A stretch of 39,886 bases of DNA from Anaerolineae bacterium. GTDB lineage: Bacteria > Chloroflexota > Anaerolineae > Anaerolineales > UBA11858. Below the pieces are notes generated by a model. It ran no database searches and was not told the origin of the DNA. It saw only the letters and a program-made list of their open reading frames with translations. The position numbers and the translations under genes were made by a program. Positions 22,771-31,187 of the stretch are shown here, piece by piece. The DNA lies in assembly GCA_014382605.1 (NCBI GenBank), contig JACNJM010000161.1, positions 12,812-52,697 on the forward strand, in the 5' to 3' direction. The first letter of the stretch is position 1. The number at the start of each line of letters is the position of its first letter.

Positions 22771-24825
22771 TTAATCTACTACCGCAGCAACCCGTTGTCG
22801 CGAGCGTTTTGTGACAAGCGAATTTTCTTTCTCCGGCCAGGCAGATATCAGCGTGCCGATCACAAAGACCCACGAACCGAGCCACATCCACTTAACCAGC
22901 GGATTATGATAGACCTTGAAAGTGGCGTTGTTGGTACTGATCTCTTCCCAATCGACCAGGAGCACATAAAAATCATCGGCAAGCGTGCTGCGCACTCCGG
23001 GGATGGTCATGGGCTGCTGGGAATCGTAGAAGAAATCGCGGCGGGGGTATAACTCGCCCACCGGTTCGCCATCTTTGTATACACTCACCACGGCACGCGC
23101 CACGTTGCGAGCATCGGGAGCATCAAACACCGCCAGTTCTTCGTAGACCATATCGTAGCGACCCAGCGTCAGCGATTCGCCCACGCTAAGCGTTCCCTGG
23201 GTTTCGGTCTGGAACATTTCAATGCCCACAATGCCAATTGCCAGCATCGCCATGCTGATATGCACCAGATAGCCGCCATAGCGCCGCGGGTCACGGCGAG
23301 TCAAATTCAGAAACGCTATCACAAGATTGCCTTCGTGGCGCTTACGACGGGCGAAAATTCCGCGCCCATACTCGTAGAGCGTTACAGCAATCACCAGCGA
23401 AGCCAGGAAAATACCGATCAGGGCATAGATATTGTGAATACCAGCCACAATCACAGCCACCAGCACAACCAATGCCGCAACGGCGGGTTTCCACAGTGCG
23501 CGGCCCAACGTCTGCCAGGTTGAGCGCCCCCAGGCGGAAAGCGGAGCGATTGTCATCAGCAAGAGCAGCCCAGCCATCAGTGGGCCGTTGGCACGCTCGT
23601 AGAAGGGCGGACCAACGGTCACCTTCTGGCCGGTGAACAACTCGGAGATCAGCGGGAAAATCACGCCCCAAAAACAAACCACCAGAATACCCAGGAAGAG
23701 CAAATTATTAAGCAAGAACAAAGCTTCACGCGAAAGCATCGATGTCATCTGCGTTTTCGATTTGAGTACATTCCAGCGCTGCATAAGCAAGGATAACGAG
23801 GCCGTGAAGGTGATCCCGATAAAGGCGAAGAACAGCGGTCCGATGGCGCTCTGCGCGAAGGCATGGACGGACGAGAGCACCCCGGAGCGGGTGAGGAACG
23901 TCCCGAAGATGACCAATGCATAGGTGAGAATAATCAGCACCATATTCCATTGCTTCAACATGCCGCGCTTCTCCTGGATCATCACCGAGTGCAAAAACGC
24001 CGTTCCGGTAAGCCAGGGCATAAAGGCGGCGATCTCCACCGGGTCCCAGCCCCAATAGCCACCCCAGCCCAGCACGTCGTAGGCCCAGCGTCCGCCCAAC
24101 ACCAACCCCAACGAGAGAAACATCCAAGCCCACAACGTCCAGCGGCGGGTCAGACGAATCCAGCGGTCGTCGGTGCGTCCGGTGATCAGGGCGGCCATTG
24201 CAAAGGCGTAGGGGATTACGAAGGATACAAATCCCAAGTAAAGCATGGGAGGGTGAATAATCATACCCGGATGCCGCAGCAAAGGGTTAAGGCCGCGGCC
24301 ATCGGTGGGGAAGTATAAAGAACTGCCCGCGGGCTGCAACATTTTCTCGATCACCTGCCCACTGGGCAAGGCCCATAAACGCGTAAAGGGATTTTCAACA
24401 AAGATATTCAAAGCCAGGAAGAAAGCCAGCGTCACCAGGGAGACCACAATTACCCAGGGCAAAAATTCGCGGTCACGGTCCCACTTGCGCAGCGTCACCG
24501 CCGAGGCAAATGCCGACATCAGCCAAGACCAGAACACCAACGAGCCAGCCTGTCCGCCCCACAGCGCGGTAACTTTGAGATACATGGGCATACTGCGGCT
24601 GGTTACGCTGGCGACATATTCAACTTCAAAATGGTTGGTGGCCAACAAATAAATAATGCTCAACGCTGAGAGTGTGAGCAGTGGGAAGGTGAGCAGCATG
24701 GCATTGCGGGCGCTATCCACAAGTGCGGGTCTGTTTTTCCGCAAACCGAGCAACGCCGCGCCAATGCCATACAGCGAAACCAGTAATGTAAGAACTAATG
24801 CACTGTATCCAATATTTGCGATCAT
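22771..24825 (-). CDS. ccmF: Cytochrome c heme lyase CcmF
   Basis: The 684-residue protein has about 14-15 transmembrane helices, the tryptophan-rich motif WGGYWGWDPVEIAAFMPWL (near residues 255-273) and conserved His in HPPMLYLG (about 190), FLHSVM and SSVHAF, which bind heme in the CcmF family. A large periplasmic C-terminal part (about 555-650) precedes the last helix. GGAG precedes the ATG. CcmF with CcmH attaches heme from CcmE to apocytochrome. Length is near the family norm of about 650. It is the second gene of the operon after ccmE. Confidence 0.96.
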   Translation of the reverse strand: MIANIGYSALVLTLLVSLYGIGAALLGLRKNRPALVDSARNAMLLTFPLLTLSALSIIYLLATNHFEVEYVASVTSRSMPMYLKVTALWGGQAGSLVFWSWLMSAFASAVTLRKWDRDREFLPWVIVVSLVTLAFFLALNIFVENPFTRLWALPSGQVIEKMLQPAGSSLYFPTDGRGLNPLLRHPGMIIHPPMLYLGFVSFVIPYAFAMAALITGRTDDRWIRLTRRWTLWAWMFLSLGLVLGGRWAYDVLGWGGYWGWDPVEIAAFMPWLTGTAFLHSVMIQEKRGMLKQWNMVLIILTYALVIFGTFLTRSGVLSSVHAFAQSAIGPLFFAFIGITFTASLSLLMQRWNVLKSKTQMTSMLSREALFLLNNLLFLGILVVCFWGVIFPLISELFTGQKVTVGPPFYERANGPLMAGLLLLMTIAPLSAWGRSTWQTLGRALWKPAVAALVVLVAVIVAGIHNIYALIGIFLASLVIAVTLYEYGRGIFARRKRHEGNLVIAFLNLTRRDPRRYGGYLVHISMAMLAIGIVGIEMFQTETQGTLSVGESLTLGRYDMVYEELAVFDAPDARNVARAVVSVYKDGEPVGELYPRRDFFYDSQQPMTIPGVRSTLADDFYVLLVDWEEISTNNATFKVYHNPLVKWMWLGSWVFVIGTLISAWPEKENSLVTKRSRQRVAAVVD

Positions 24826-24855
24826 AAAAACTCCATGGTGAGAAATAGGCGCTTA

Positions 24856-24895
24856 GGCAATTGGGCAGTCAGGAAATTCCCAACCCCCAATTGCC
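24856..24895. repeat. Inverted repeat between ccmE and ccmF
   Basis: GGCAATTGGG (24856-24865) and CCCAATTGCC (24886-24895) are exact inverted copies, 20 bases apart. AGGAAATTC/GAATTCCT pieces add to the symmetry. No T-run follows, so this looks like a dispersed hairpin. Confidence 0.6.
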
Positions 24896-24901
24896 GAATT
24901 C

Positions 24902-25417
24902 CTAATTGTCTGATGCCTGCTCTGGAACGGCTTCTTCGTATTTTGTAGGGCATTTGAGCAAAAGCTCATCGGCAAGGAAGGTTCCATCACCCTGCAATCG
25001 CCCGGTCATAATGGCCTGGGCTTCGTTTTGCAATAAATCAGGAATCGGCCCTTCGTAGACAACCGTGATACGGGAACGCGTTGGATCCATAACCGCAGCA
25101 TTCAGCGCCGCGGCCAAACCACCCTCGGCCTCGAGTTCGTCGTTATCGCCCGCAACGTGAGCAACATCAAAGGTCAGGATGAGATTTTTGCTGTCATATT
25201 CGATACTATCGCCGATCACAGCGCCGGAAATGCGTAAATCGCGGTCGGCAACTTCGTCGGCCCGGGCGACTAATTCATCGATGGTGAGGAAATATTGCGC
25301 GCTGGCCTGTGTCGATGATACGATGAGATAAATCACCGCGGCGACAATCATGGCACCCCCCATGATAAATTTCATACGGTTGCGTGAACCGGTTTGTGTA
25401 ATAGTTGTTTCTTCCAT
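24902..25417 (-). CDS. ccmE: Cytochrome c maturation protein CcmE, CxxxY type
   Basis: The 171-residue protein has an N-terminal transmembrane helix (about residues 17-34) and the CcmE OB-fold (VVYEGPIPDLLQNEAQAIMTGRL). The family's heme-binding His is replaced: where HxxxY is usual it has Cys156-Pro-Thr-Lys-Tyr160. CxxxY-type CcmE is known from some Gram-positive, archaeal and Desulfovibrio Ccm systems. In Desulfovibrio this form occurs without CcmG and CcmH, but both genes are present here. GGGAG precedes the ATG; it is the first gene of the operon. Confidence 0.93.
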   Translation of the reverse strand: MEETTITQTGSRNRMKFIMGGAMIVAAVIYLIVSSTQASAQYFLTIDELVARADEVADRDLRISGAVIGDSIEYDSKNLILTFDVAHVAGDNDELEAEGGLAAALNAAVMDPTRSRITVVYEGPIPDLLQNEAQAIMTGRLQGDGTFLADELLLKCPTKYEEAVPEQASDN

Positions 25418-25662
25418 TAAGTACTCCCGTTATTACTAATCTTTGCGTCTTGGCAGCTTTACGTGCAAGCTATTTAGCCTTTTTTGCCACTACAACAATC
25501 CAATTTAAATGCCGCGGCACGATTTTTTTATGCGCGCTAACAAGCGTATATTTTGTCACAATGAGATTAGTAGAAGGTGAGTAAGGCTGTAATATCACAT
25601 GAGAACGAACCGAATTTCACCGAAAAGTAGATTTGATAGGCATCCAAAACACAGATTCACAC

Positions 25663-25738
25663 CCTGTCACATGAAATCACAGGTCGTAATGCAAAAAATA
25701 AATAGATTTCATCGTCCTATCGCATTATCGACTATAAT
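25663..25738 (+). promoter_or_regulatory. Probable activator-dependent promoter of the octaheme cytochrome operon
   Basis: A perfect -10 (TATAAT, 25733-25738) lacks a recognisable -35 box. About 60 bases upstream lies CCTGT-N11-ACAGG (25663-25683), containing TGTCACATGAAATCACA, close to the CRP palindrome. Further TCACA half-sites occur near 25556 and 25596. A Crp/Fnr-type activator is the simplest reading. The rest of the 392-base gap (25418-25809) shows no gene. Confidence 0.5.
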
Positions 25739-25809
25739 TAGCCCTTATTATGTCTTATTACATTTTCCCTTTATCAAGTTATCACCTTAACTTGCAGCAG
25801 GAGAACACA

Positions 25810-27063
25810 ATGAAAAAATTACGCTTTATGCTCATCATCTCGCTACTAATCATAGGCAGCATAGCTTTGTCCGGTTGTACCGCCGAGACAGATTCCACCG
25901 GTTTGGTAGGAGCAGCCGGGCCGCCAGGCCCGATGGGGCCAGCAGGCCCTCAGGGCGAAACCGGGCCTCCGGCTACTGCGCTCACCTTCAGCGCCGAATA
26001 TGCGGGCAGCCGAATTTGCAGCGGATGTCATACCGATATTTCCGCCACCTTTGGCGATACCGGACACGCCTGGGGACTATCGCCGATCAAAGACAGTCTA
26101 CCCCCTGACTACCCCTTTACACAGGTTTTTGTGCCCCCGGACGGCTATAACTGGGAAGACATCAGCTTTGTGATTGGCGGCTACAATTGGAAAGCTCTCT
26201 TTGTCGATCAGCAAGGCTATCTCATCACCGCTGCGCCGGATGCCGCGGACGATGCGGATAATGCAGAATATCTCAATCAGTATAATTTTGCCAATTCGTA
26301 TGCCGACAAACGCGCCGGATGGGTCAGCTATCACGCCGGGGAAGCAGAATTGCCCTTCGATTGCGGCGCCTGCCACACCACCGGATACAGCCCCAAAGGC
26401 AACCAGAACGACCAACCCGGATTTGTGGGCACCTGGTCGGAAGCGGGCATCCAATGCGAAGCCTGTCACGGACCTGGCAGTTTACATGCCAAAAATCCCG
26501 AGGGTTTCCAGATGTTGGTGGATCGCGACGCTGAAGCCTGCGGTGAGTGCCATGTGCGCGGCGTAGTTGAAGAAGTGGATGCTGAGGCCGGCTTCATCCA
26601 GCACCATGAACAGTTTGAAGAACTCTTCCAGAGCAAACATATCGCCCTGGATTGCGTGCTCTGTCACGACCCACACACTGGCGTGGTTCAGCTACGCCAG
26701 CGCGATCAGCAAACCACGCGCACACAATGCGAAGACTGTCACTTCATGGAAGCCCGCTTCCAGAATAACGCGCGCCACGCCGAAATCAACTTCGACTGCG
26801 TAGAATGCCACATGCCGCGGTTAGTGCAGAGCGCCTGGGCTAATCTCGACCTGTTTACTGCCGATATTCGCACCCACGAGATGGCAATTGACCCTTATCA
26901 GGTCAACCAGTTCAACACCGATGGCACGTTGGCATCTTCACAAATTTCGCTCGATTATGCCTGCCGCCATTGCCATGTAGAGGGAATGGTCACGCCACTC
27001 AGCGACGCAGAATTACTCGACGCAGCCATCAATTACCACAGCCGCGAGTCATCCTCGCGTTAG
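25810..27063 (+). CDS. Octaheme c-type cytochrome lipoprotein with collagen-like linker
   Basis: The start at 25810 has AGGAG upstream and gives a lipoprotein signal (SGC, Cys23). Eight Gly-X-Y triplets follow (residues 31-54: GAA, GPP, GPM, GPA and so on), a rigid collagen-like spacer. The rest of the 417-residue protein contains eight CxxCH motifs: CSGCH, CGACH, CEACH, CGECH, CVLCH, CEDCH, CVECH and CRHCH. Single histidines between them are probable sixth ligands. It is likely a surface-tethered electron carrier or reductase. A membrane-anchored multiheme cytochrome follows after 41 bases, the likely quinol-side partner. The exact enzyme class (nitrite, hydroxylamine, tetrathionate type) cannot be told from the motifs. 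Confidence 0.93.
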   Translation: MKKLRFMLIISLLIIGSIALSGCTAETDSTGLVGAAGPPGPMGPAGPQGETGPPATALTFSAEYAGSRICSGCHTDISATFGDTGHAWGLSPIKDSLPPDYPFTQVFVPPDGYNWEDISFVIGGYNWKALFVDQQGYLITAAPDAADDADNAEYLNQYNFANSYADKRAGWVSYHAGEAELPFDCGACHTTGYSPKGNQNDQPGFVGTWSEAGIQCEACHGPGSLHAKNPEGFQMLVDRDAEACGECHVRGVVEEVDAEAGFIQHHEQFEELFQSKHIALDCVLCHDPHTGVVQLRQRDQQTTRTQCEDCHFMEARFQNNARHAEINFDCVECHMPRLVQSAWANLDLFTADIRTHEMAIDPYQVNQFNTDGTLASSQISLDYACRHCHVEGMVTPLSDAELLDAAINYHSRESSSR

Positions 27064-27104
27064 CTTGTTCGTGCCATCTGGCAACTATGAAGTAGAGGTT
27101 TACT

Positions 27105-28802
27105 ATGAAGCGTTTCAAAACCTGGATCAAAAGTTTTTTCTTCCCACCTGAGGGTACCCCAAAATGGCAGCGCGTGATGCCCTATGCCGTGCTGGGCGTG
27201 CTCACGCTGATTACGCTTATCGGCGGGGCATACGGCTGGGAATATACAAACTCGCCCGAATTTTGCGGCACAGCCTGCCACACCATGCCGCCCGAGTACA
27301 CCACCTATCTCGTTTCGCCGCACGCCCGCGTCGATTGTGTCGATTGCCATATTGGCAAAGGCTTTATCGCCACGCGCATCACCCGCAAGGCAGGTGATCT
27401 TAAGCACGTCACCGCCATGCTCTTCCACTCGTATGAATTCCCCATCACCGCCCACAAGTTGCGCCCGGCGCAAGAAACCTGCGAATTGTGCCATTTTCCG
27501 GAAAAGTTTTCGGATGACAGCCTGCGAGAGATTAATCGCTTCGCCAACGATGTGGCGAACACCCCCCAGACGACTTTTCTGGTAATGAACACGGGGGGCG
27601 GGAGCGAGCAATTGGGGCTGGGACGCGGTATCCACTGGCATATTGTCAACCCCGTAGAGTATCTGGCGCTGGATGTGGAGAAACAGGAAATCCCCTATAT
27701 CCGCGTCGTCGAAGATGATGGCTCGGTTTCAGAGTATATTGACATTGAGGCCGATATTGACCCCGCCACGATCAACCCCGATGATCTGGAAGTAATGGAC
27801 TGTGTGACCTGCCACAACCGCATTACACATCTGGTAACGACACCAGAAGACACGGTAGACCAACTGATGGCGCGCGGGCTGATTTCGAGCGAGATTCCCG
27901 AAATTCGCCTGAAATCAATAGAGGTTTACAGCCTGATCTATGACACCACCGAGAAAGGACTCAACGGCATTGCCGGACTGGAAGGCTATTACGAGGCCTA
28001 TTATCCGGAGTTTTATGCCGATAATCAGGAATTAGTCAGCGAGGCGATTGCCCTACTGCAAGAAGCCTATACTGCCAGTGTGTATCCTGAACAAAACTCA
28101 GACTGGAACAGCCACCCCAATAATGTTGGACACAAAGATTCGCCGGGATGTTTCCGCTGCCACGATGGCAAACATCTCAATGCTCTCGATGAAGCTATCC
28201 GGTTGGAGTGCAATTTGTGCCATTCAATTCCTGAGGTGGCCGGGCCATCCGATTTTGTTGCTAATATCGAAATCAGCCGCGGTCCGGAGCCTTCTTCGCA
28301 TCTCAACCCAAACTGGATCACGTTACATCGCGATATATTTGACCCCACCTGCGCCAACTGCCACACCACGGAGAATCCGGGCGGCACCGAAAATATTTCG
28401 TTCTGCTCGAACAGCGCCTGTCATGGCAATGTGTGGGAGCACGCCGGGTTTGACGCCCCCGGGCTGCGCGAATTGCTGATCGATCAGCTACCACCACCGA
28501 GCGAGGCGATGACGCTCCCCGCGGGGGGCGCGCTCACCTATACAGATACCATCAGCTTGATATTCGAATTCCGCTGCGCTGAATGCCATAGTTCAGCGGC
28601 TGCAACCGAGGGTCTCGACCTGACCTTGTACACATCTACACTGCTAGGCGGCTTCAGCGGGCCAGCAATTGTCCCGGGTGATGCTGAAAACAGCTTGTTG
28701 GTGCAACTGCAGAACAGCGCTCAGGGACATTTCACCCAGTTCACCCCACAAGAGTTGGACATGGTAATCAACTGGATCGATCTCGGCGCTCCGGAAAATT
28801 AA
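27105..28802 (+). CDS. Membrane-anchored multiheme cytochrome with nine heme motifs (NapC/NirT-like start)
   Basis: The 565-residue protein has one N-terminal transmembrane helix (about 25-46) and then a NapC/NirT-like pattern, beginning with Cys54-Gly-Thr-Ala-Cys58-His59, a CX3CH site, then SPHARVDCVDCH. Six further CxxCH motifs (CELCH, CVTCH, CFRCH, CNLCH, CANCH, CAECH) and one CX4CH (CSNSACH) bring the total to nine. The last lies in a C-terminal module like Planctomycete-type cytochromes (GPAIVPGDAENSLL ... INWIDLGAP). Quinol oxidation and transfer to the octaheme protein encoded upstream is inferred. GAGG precedes the ATG. A perfect terminator follows. Confidence 0.93.
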   Translation: MKRFKTWIKSFFFPPEGTPKWQRVMPYAVLGVLTLITLIGGAYGWEYTNSPEFCGTACHTMPPEYTTYLVSPHARVDCVDCHIGKGFIATRITRKAGDLKHVTAMLFHSYEFPITAHKLRPAQETCELCHFPEKFSDDSLREINRFANDVANTPQTTFLVMNTGGGSEQLGLGRGIHWHIVNPVEYLALDVEKQEIPYIRVVEDDGSVSEYIDIEADIDPATINPDDLEVMDCVTCHNRITHLVTTPEDTVDQLMARGLISSEIPEIRLKSIEVYSLIYDTTEKGLNGIAGLEGYYEAYYPEFYADNQELVSEAIALLQEAYTASVYPEQNSDWNSHPNNVGHKDSPGCFRCHDGKHLNALDEAIRLECNLCHSIPEVAGPSDFVANIEISRGPEPSSHLNPNWITLHRDIFDPTCANCHTTENPGGTENISFCSNSACHGNVWEHAGFDAPGLRELLIDQLPPPSEAMTLPAGGALTYTDTISLIFEFRCAECHSSAAATEGLDLTLYTSTLLGGFSGPAIVPGDAENSLLVQLQNSAQGHFTQFTPQELDMVINWIDLGAPEN

Positions 28803-28804
28803 GG

Positions 28805-28856
28805 TTAAACAAAAATAGGGCGCACTTTTTTCAAAGTGCGCCCTATTTTTGTTTAA
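28805..28856. terminator. Perfect 24-bp bidirectional terminator between convergent cytochrome genes
   Basis: The arms at 28805-28828 and 28833-28856 are exact inverted repeats around a TTTC loop. A-rich outer parts give a U-run on either strand after the GC core (AGGGCGCAC/GTGCGCCCT). It ends the plus-strand cytochrome gene (stop 28802) and the minus-strand decaheme gene (stop 28867). Confidence 0.93.
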
Positions 28857-28866
28857 TGAGCTTCGA

Positions 28867-30993
28867 TTAGGGGCGTGTCATACCGGCAACATCGCCGCCT
28901 ATGCTCTGGATACTATCATACAGAAGTTGCATGATGTAGCTAGCATTGTGGGCGAATCCACCCGGATCCTTCAGGGCATACTGGTAGTTGTAGGCAGCCT
29001 GGGTCAGTTTGGGCGTCCAGGTTGCGTAGCGGTCACCCGTATCGGTGAAGAAGTAGGGGTAGGCGTGGCTATCGTAAACGATAGGAGCGGTATCAGCATT
29101 GCCTTCGGCGTACGCCTGAATGGCAACGTAAAGCGCTTCGGCCATGGTTTCGATCTCGCCAGCAACGCCTTCTTCGATGTCGCCGTCGCCGTCATAATCC
29201 ACGGCAACTTCAACTTCGGGGTTGCGGATACCAGCCAGATCGGCCTGGGTTTCTACACCGGCGTGGCAAACGCCACATTCGTCGGTCTTGACTTCCAGCG
29301 TATGCGCGCCGTGGCAGTCTGTACAAGACTGGAAGGTGTCGGCATGTTCAAAGAAGCCAACATATTCCTTGCCGTCGTACTCGTAGCCGCCCTTTGCATC
29401 TGTACCAAAGCGGGTTGCGCCCGCTGCAAAGTAGTGAACATTGGTGAAGCCCAGGCCCTCTACTACGGTATCGGGGGCTGCACCGGCGATCTTGGCATTC
29501 ACCGTGTTTGTGGAAGCGCGGCCCTGGTGGCAGCTCATGCACAAACCGGAGGTATCTTCAAGAGCAACCTTCGCTCCACTGGGGAAGGTTACTTCGCTAA
29601 CACCGTAGATGGTGTACTCAGCCAAGTCGTTGTGGCAGGTGGTGCATTCAAAACCATTGGAAGGTGTCGTGGTAATGTTGACGCCTTCGGTCAGGAAGAG
29701 GGGCAGGCCATCTGCCGAGTGGCAGCGGGCACAGCTCGACGAAACGGTGCCATCTTCGTCCCAATGACGGAACGCTTCTTCGGAACCAGCAAAGTGGCCG
29801 TGGTCAATGCGATGCAGGCCAGCAACCGCTTCGGGGTTCAGGTCTTCAATCGAGTCGTAGAGCAGCTCGATGATGTACTTGCCGCCGTGGGCGAATCCAC
29901 CCGTATCCTTGAGGGAAACCTGGTAGTTATAGGCCGCTTTCACGAGGCGGGCGGTCCAGGCATTATACTTATTGCCGTAGTTGGCTTCGCCTTCAGTGAC
30001 CTCGCCATTGGCATCGGTATCAATAAAGAAGTAAGGGTACGTATGAGAATCGTATACCAACGGAACGCCAGCCACATCGGCGGCGTAAGCCTGCACGGCC
30101 GAATACAGCGCGGCCTGCATACCTTCGATCTCGCCCTTGATGCCTTCCTCCATGTCGCCATCACCGTCAAAATCTACCAAGGAGCCTTTCATGCGAACAT
30201 TGGCGAAATCTTCAACAGCGGCAACATCGGTGTGGCAAACCTGGCAGTCATCAACTTTAACTTCCAGGGTATGCGGATCGTGGCACTCAATACAGGTATC
30301 GAATTCGCCTACGTGAGCGAAATTGCCATCGTAGGTTTTGCCATCGTACTGGTAACCACCCATTGCCAGGGTGCCATATTTGGTAGCGGCAGCGGCAAAG
30401 TAGTGGATATTGATGAAGCCCAAATCTTCGCTAACGGTATCAACATCTTCAACCAGGCCCAGCTCTTCAAACTTGGCATTCACCGAAACGGTGGAAGCGC
30501 GGCCCTGGTGACATTCCATACAACGAGCCTCGTCGCCCAGTCCCAGCAATTCAACGCCCGAGGGCATCACAACGCTGGTTTTGTCGCCGGTGGCGGTGTT
30601 GTGGCAAGCCACACATTGAATACCCATATTCTCGGCAGCGGGTAACTCAAACACATTGGCGCCGGTCTCCAGGAACTCAACATAACCTTCGGAGCTATGG
30701 CACTTGGCACAAGCCGTGGCAACCACAGCAGGATCGTCCTCATCCCAATGGCGGAATGCCTCAGCAGCAGAGTCAGCATGGGGGGAGCCGGCCCACTCTT
30801 CTGCAAAAGGAACATCACTCACCAAAGGTTCAGGGCAAGCTTCGGGTTCAGGACATTCCGGGCAATCTGCCTCGGGGCAATCCGCAGCCGCGGGTTCAGC
30901 AGGGCTTTCTGGCGCTTCAGGTGCAGAGGCGCAACTCGCCAATGCTAATCCGAGGATAAGCGCCAAAATAACAAACAAAATTTTCTTATGCAT
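28867..30993 (-). CDS. Decaheme c-type cytochrome lipoprotein made of two tandem pentaheme halves
   Basis: The start at 30993 has AAGGAG upstream. The 708-residue protein has a lipobox (LALASC, Cys21), then an unusual Cys-Pro-Glu-rich linker (CPEADCPECPEPEACPEP) and two homologous halves of about 325 residues. Each begins EAFRHWDED and has five CxxCH motifs in the same order: CAKCH, CVACH, CMECH, CIECH, CQVCH, then CARCH, CTTCH, CMSCH, CTDCH, CGVCH. MECHQGRAST/MSCHQGRAST and DPHTLEVK/GAHTLEVK are conserved between halves. Each half has an acidic loop (DFDGDGDMEEG, DYDGDGDIEEG) like EF-hand/dockerin calcium loops. It may carry electrons at the cell surface. No membrane partner is adjacent on the same strand. 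Confidence 0.93.
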   Translation of the reverse strand: MHKKILFVILALILGLALASCASAPEAPESPAEPAAADCPEADCPECPEPEACPEPLVSDVPFAEEWAGSPHADSAAEAFRHWDEDDPAVVATACAKCHSSEGYVEFLETGANVFELPAAENMGIQCVACHNTATGDKTSVVMPSGVELLGLGDEARCMECHQGRASTVSVNAKFEELGLVEDVDTVSEDLGFINIHYFAAAATKYGTLAMGGYQYDGKTYDGNFAHVGEFDTCIECHDPHTLEVKVDDCQVCHTDVAAVEDFANVRMKGSLVDFDGDGDMEEGIKGEIEGMQAALYSAVQAYAADVAGVPLVYDSHTYPYFFIDTDANGEVTEGEANYGNKYNAWTARLVKAAYNYQVSLKDTGGFAHGGKYIIELLYDSIEDLNPEAVAGLHRIDHGHFAGSEEAFRHWDEDGTVSSSCARCHSADGLPLFLTEGVNITTTPSNGFECTTCHNDLAEYTIYGVSEVTFPSGAKVALEDTSGLCMSCHQGRASTNTVNAKIAGAAPDTVVEGLGFTNVHYFAAGATRFGTDAKGGYEYDGKEYVGFFEHADTFQSCTDCHGAHTLEVKTDECGVCHAGVETQADLAGIRNPEVEVAVDYDGDGDIEEGVAGEIETMAEALYVAIQAYAEGNADTAPIVYDSHAYPYFFTDTGDRYATWTPKLTQAAYNYQYALKDPGGFAHNASYIMQLLYDSIQSIGGDVAGMTRP

Positions 30994-31187
30994 TACAACA
31001 TTCTCCTTCATCGTTGTGCAGTTCAATAAATATGCATGCACTTACTCAATATTTGGTACCGTATGGGCTGCCATTTTAGGCGACCAACGGTAAATTCTCA
31101 AAGGTCTGATCTCGGCAGGCACCACCTCCTTTGCAAATCCAGCATTCTTCTCCTGTAAAACTCATGTTTTGCGTTGTTCGCAACCGA

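Noticed and set aside
25441-25480. CTTTGCGTCTTGGCAGCTTTACGTG as a partial copy of the 31759 repeat
   Set aside because: Only the first ten bases resemble the element and no second arm is present.
28849-30645. A 598-codon open frame on the plus strand
   Set aside because: It is antisense to the decaheme gene, where conserved CxxCH motifs, lipobox and ribosome site support the minus strand. The length follows from the codon bias of the real gene.
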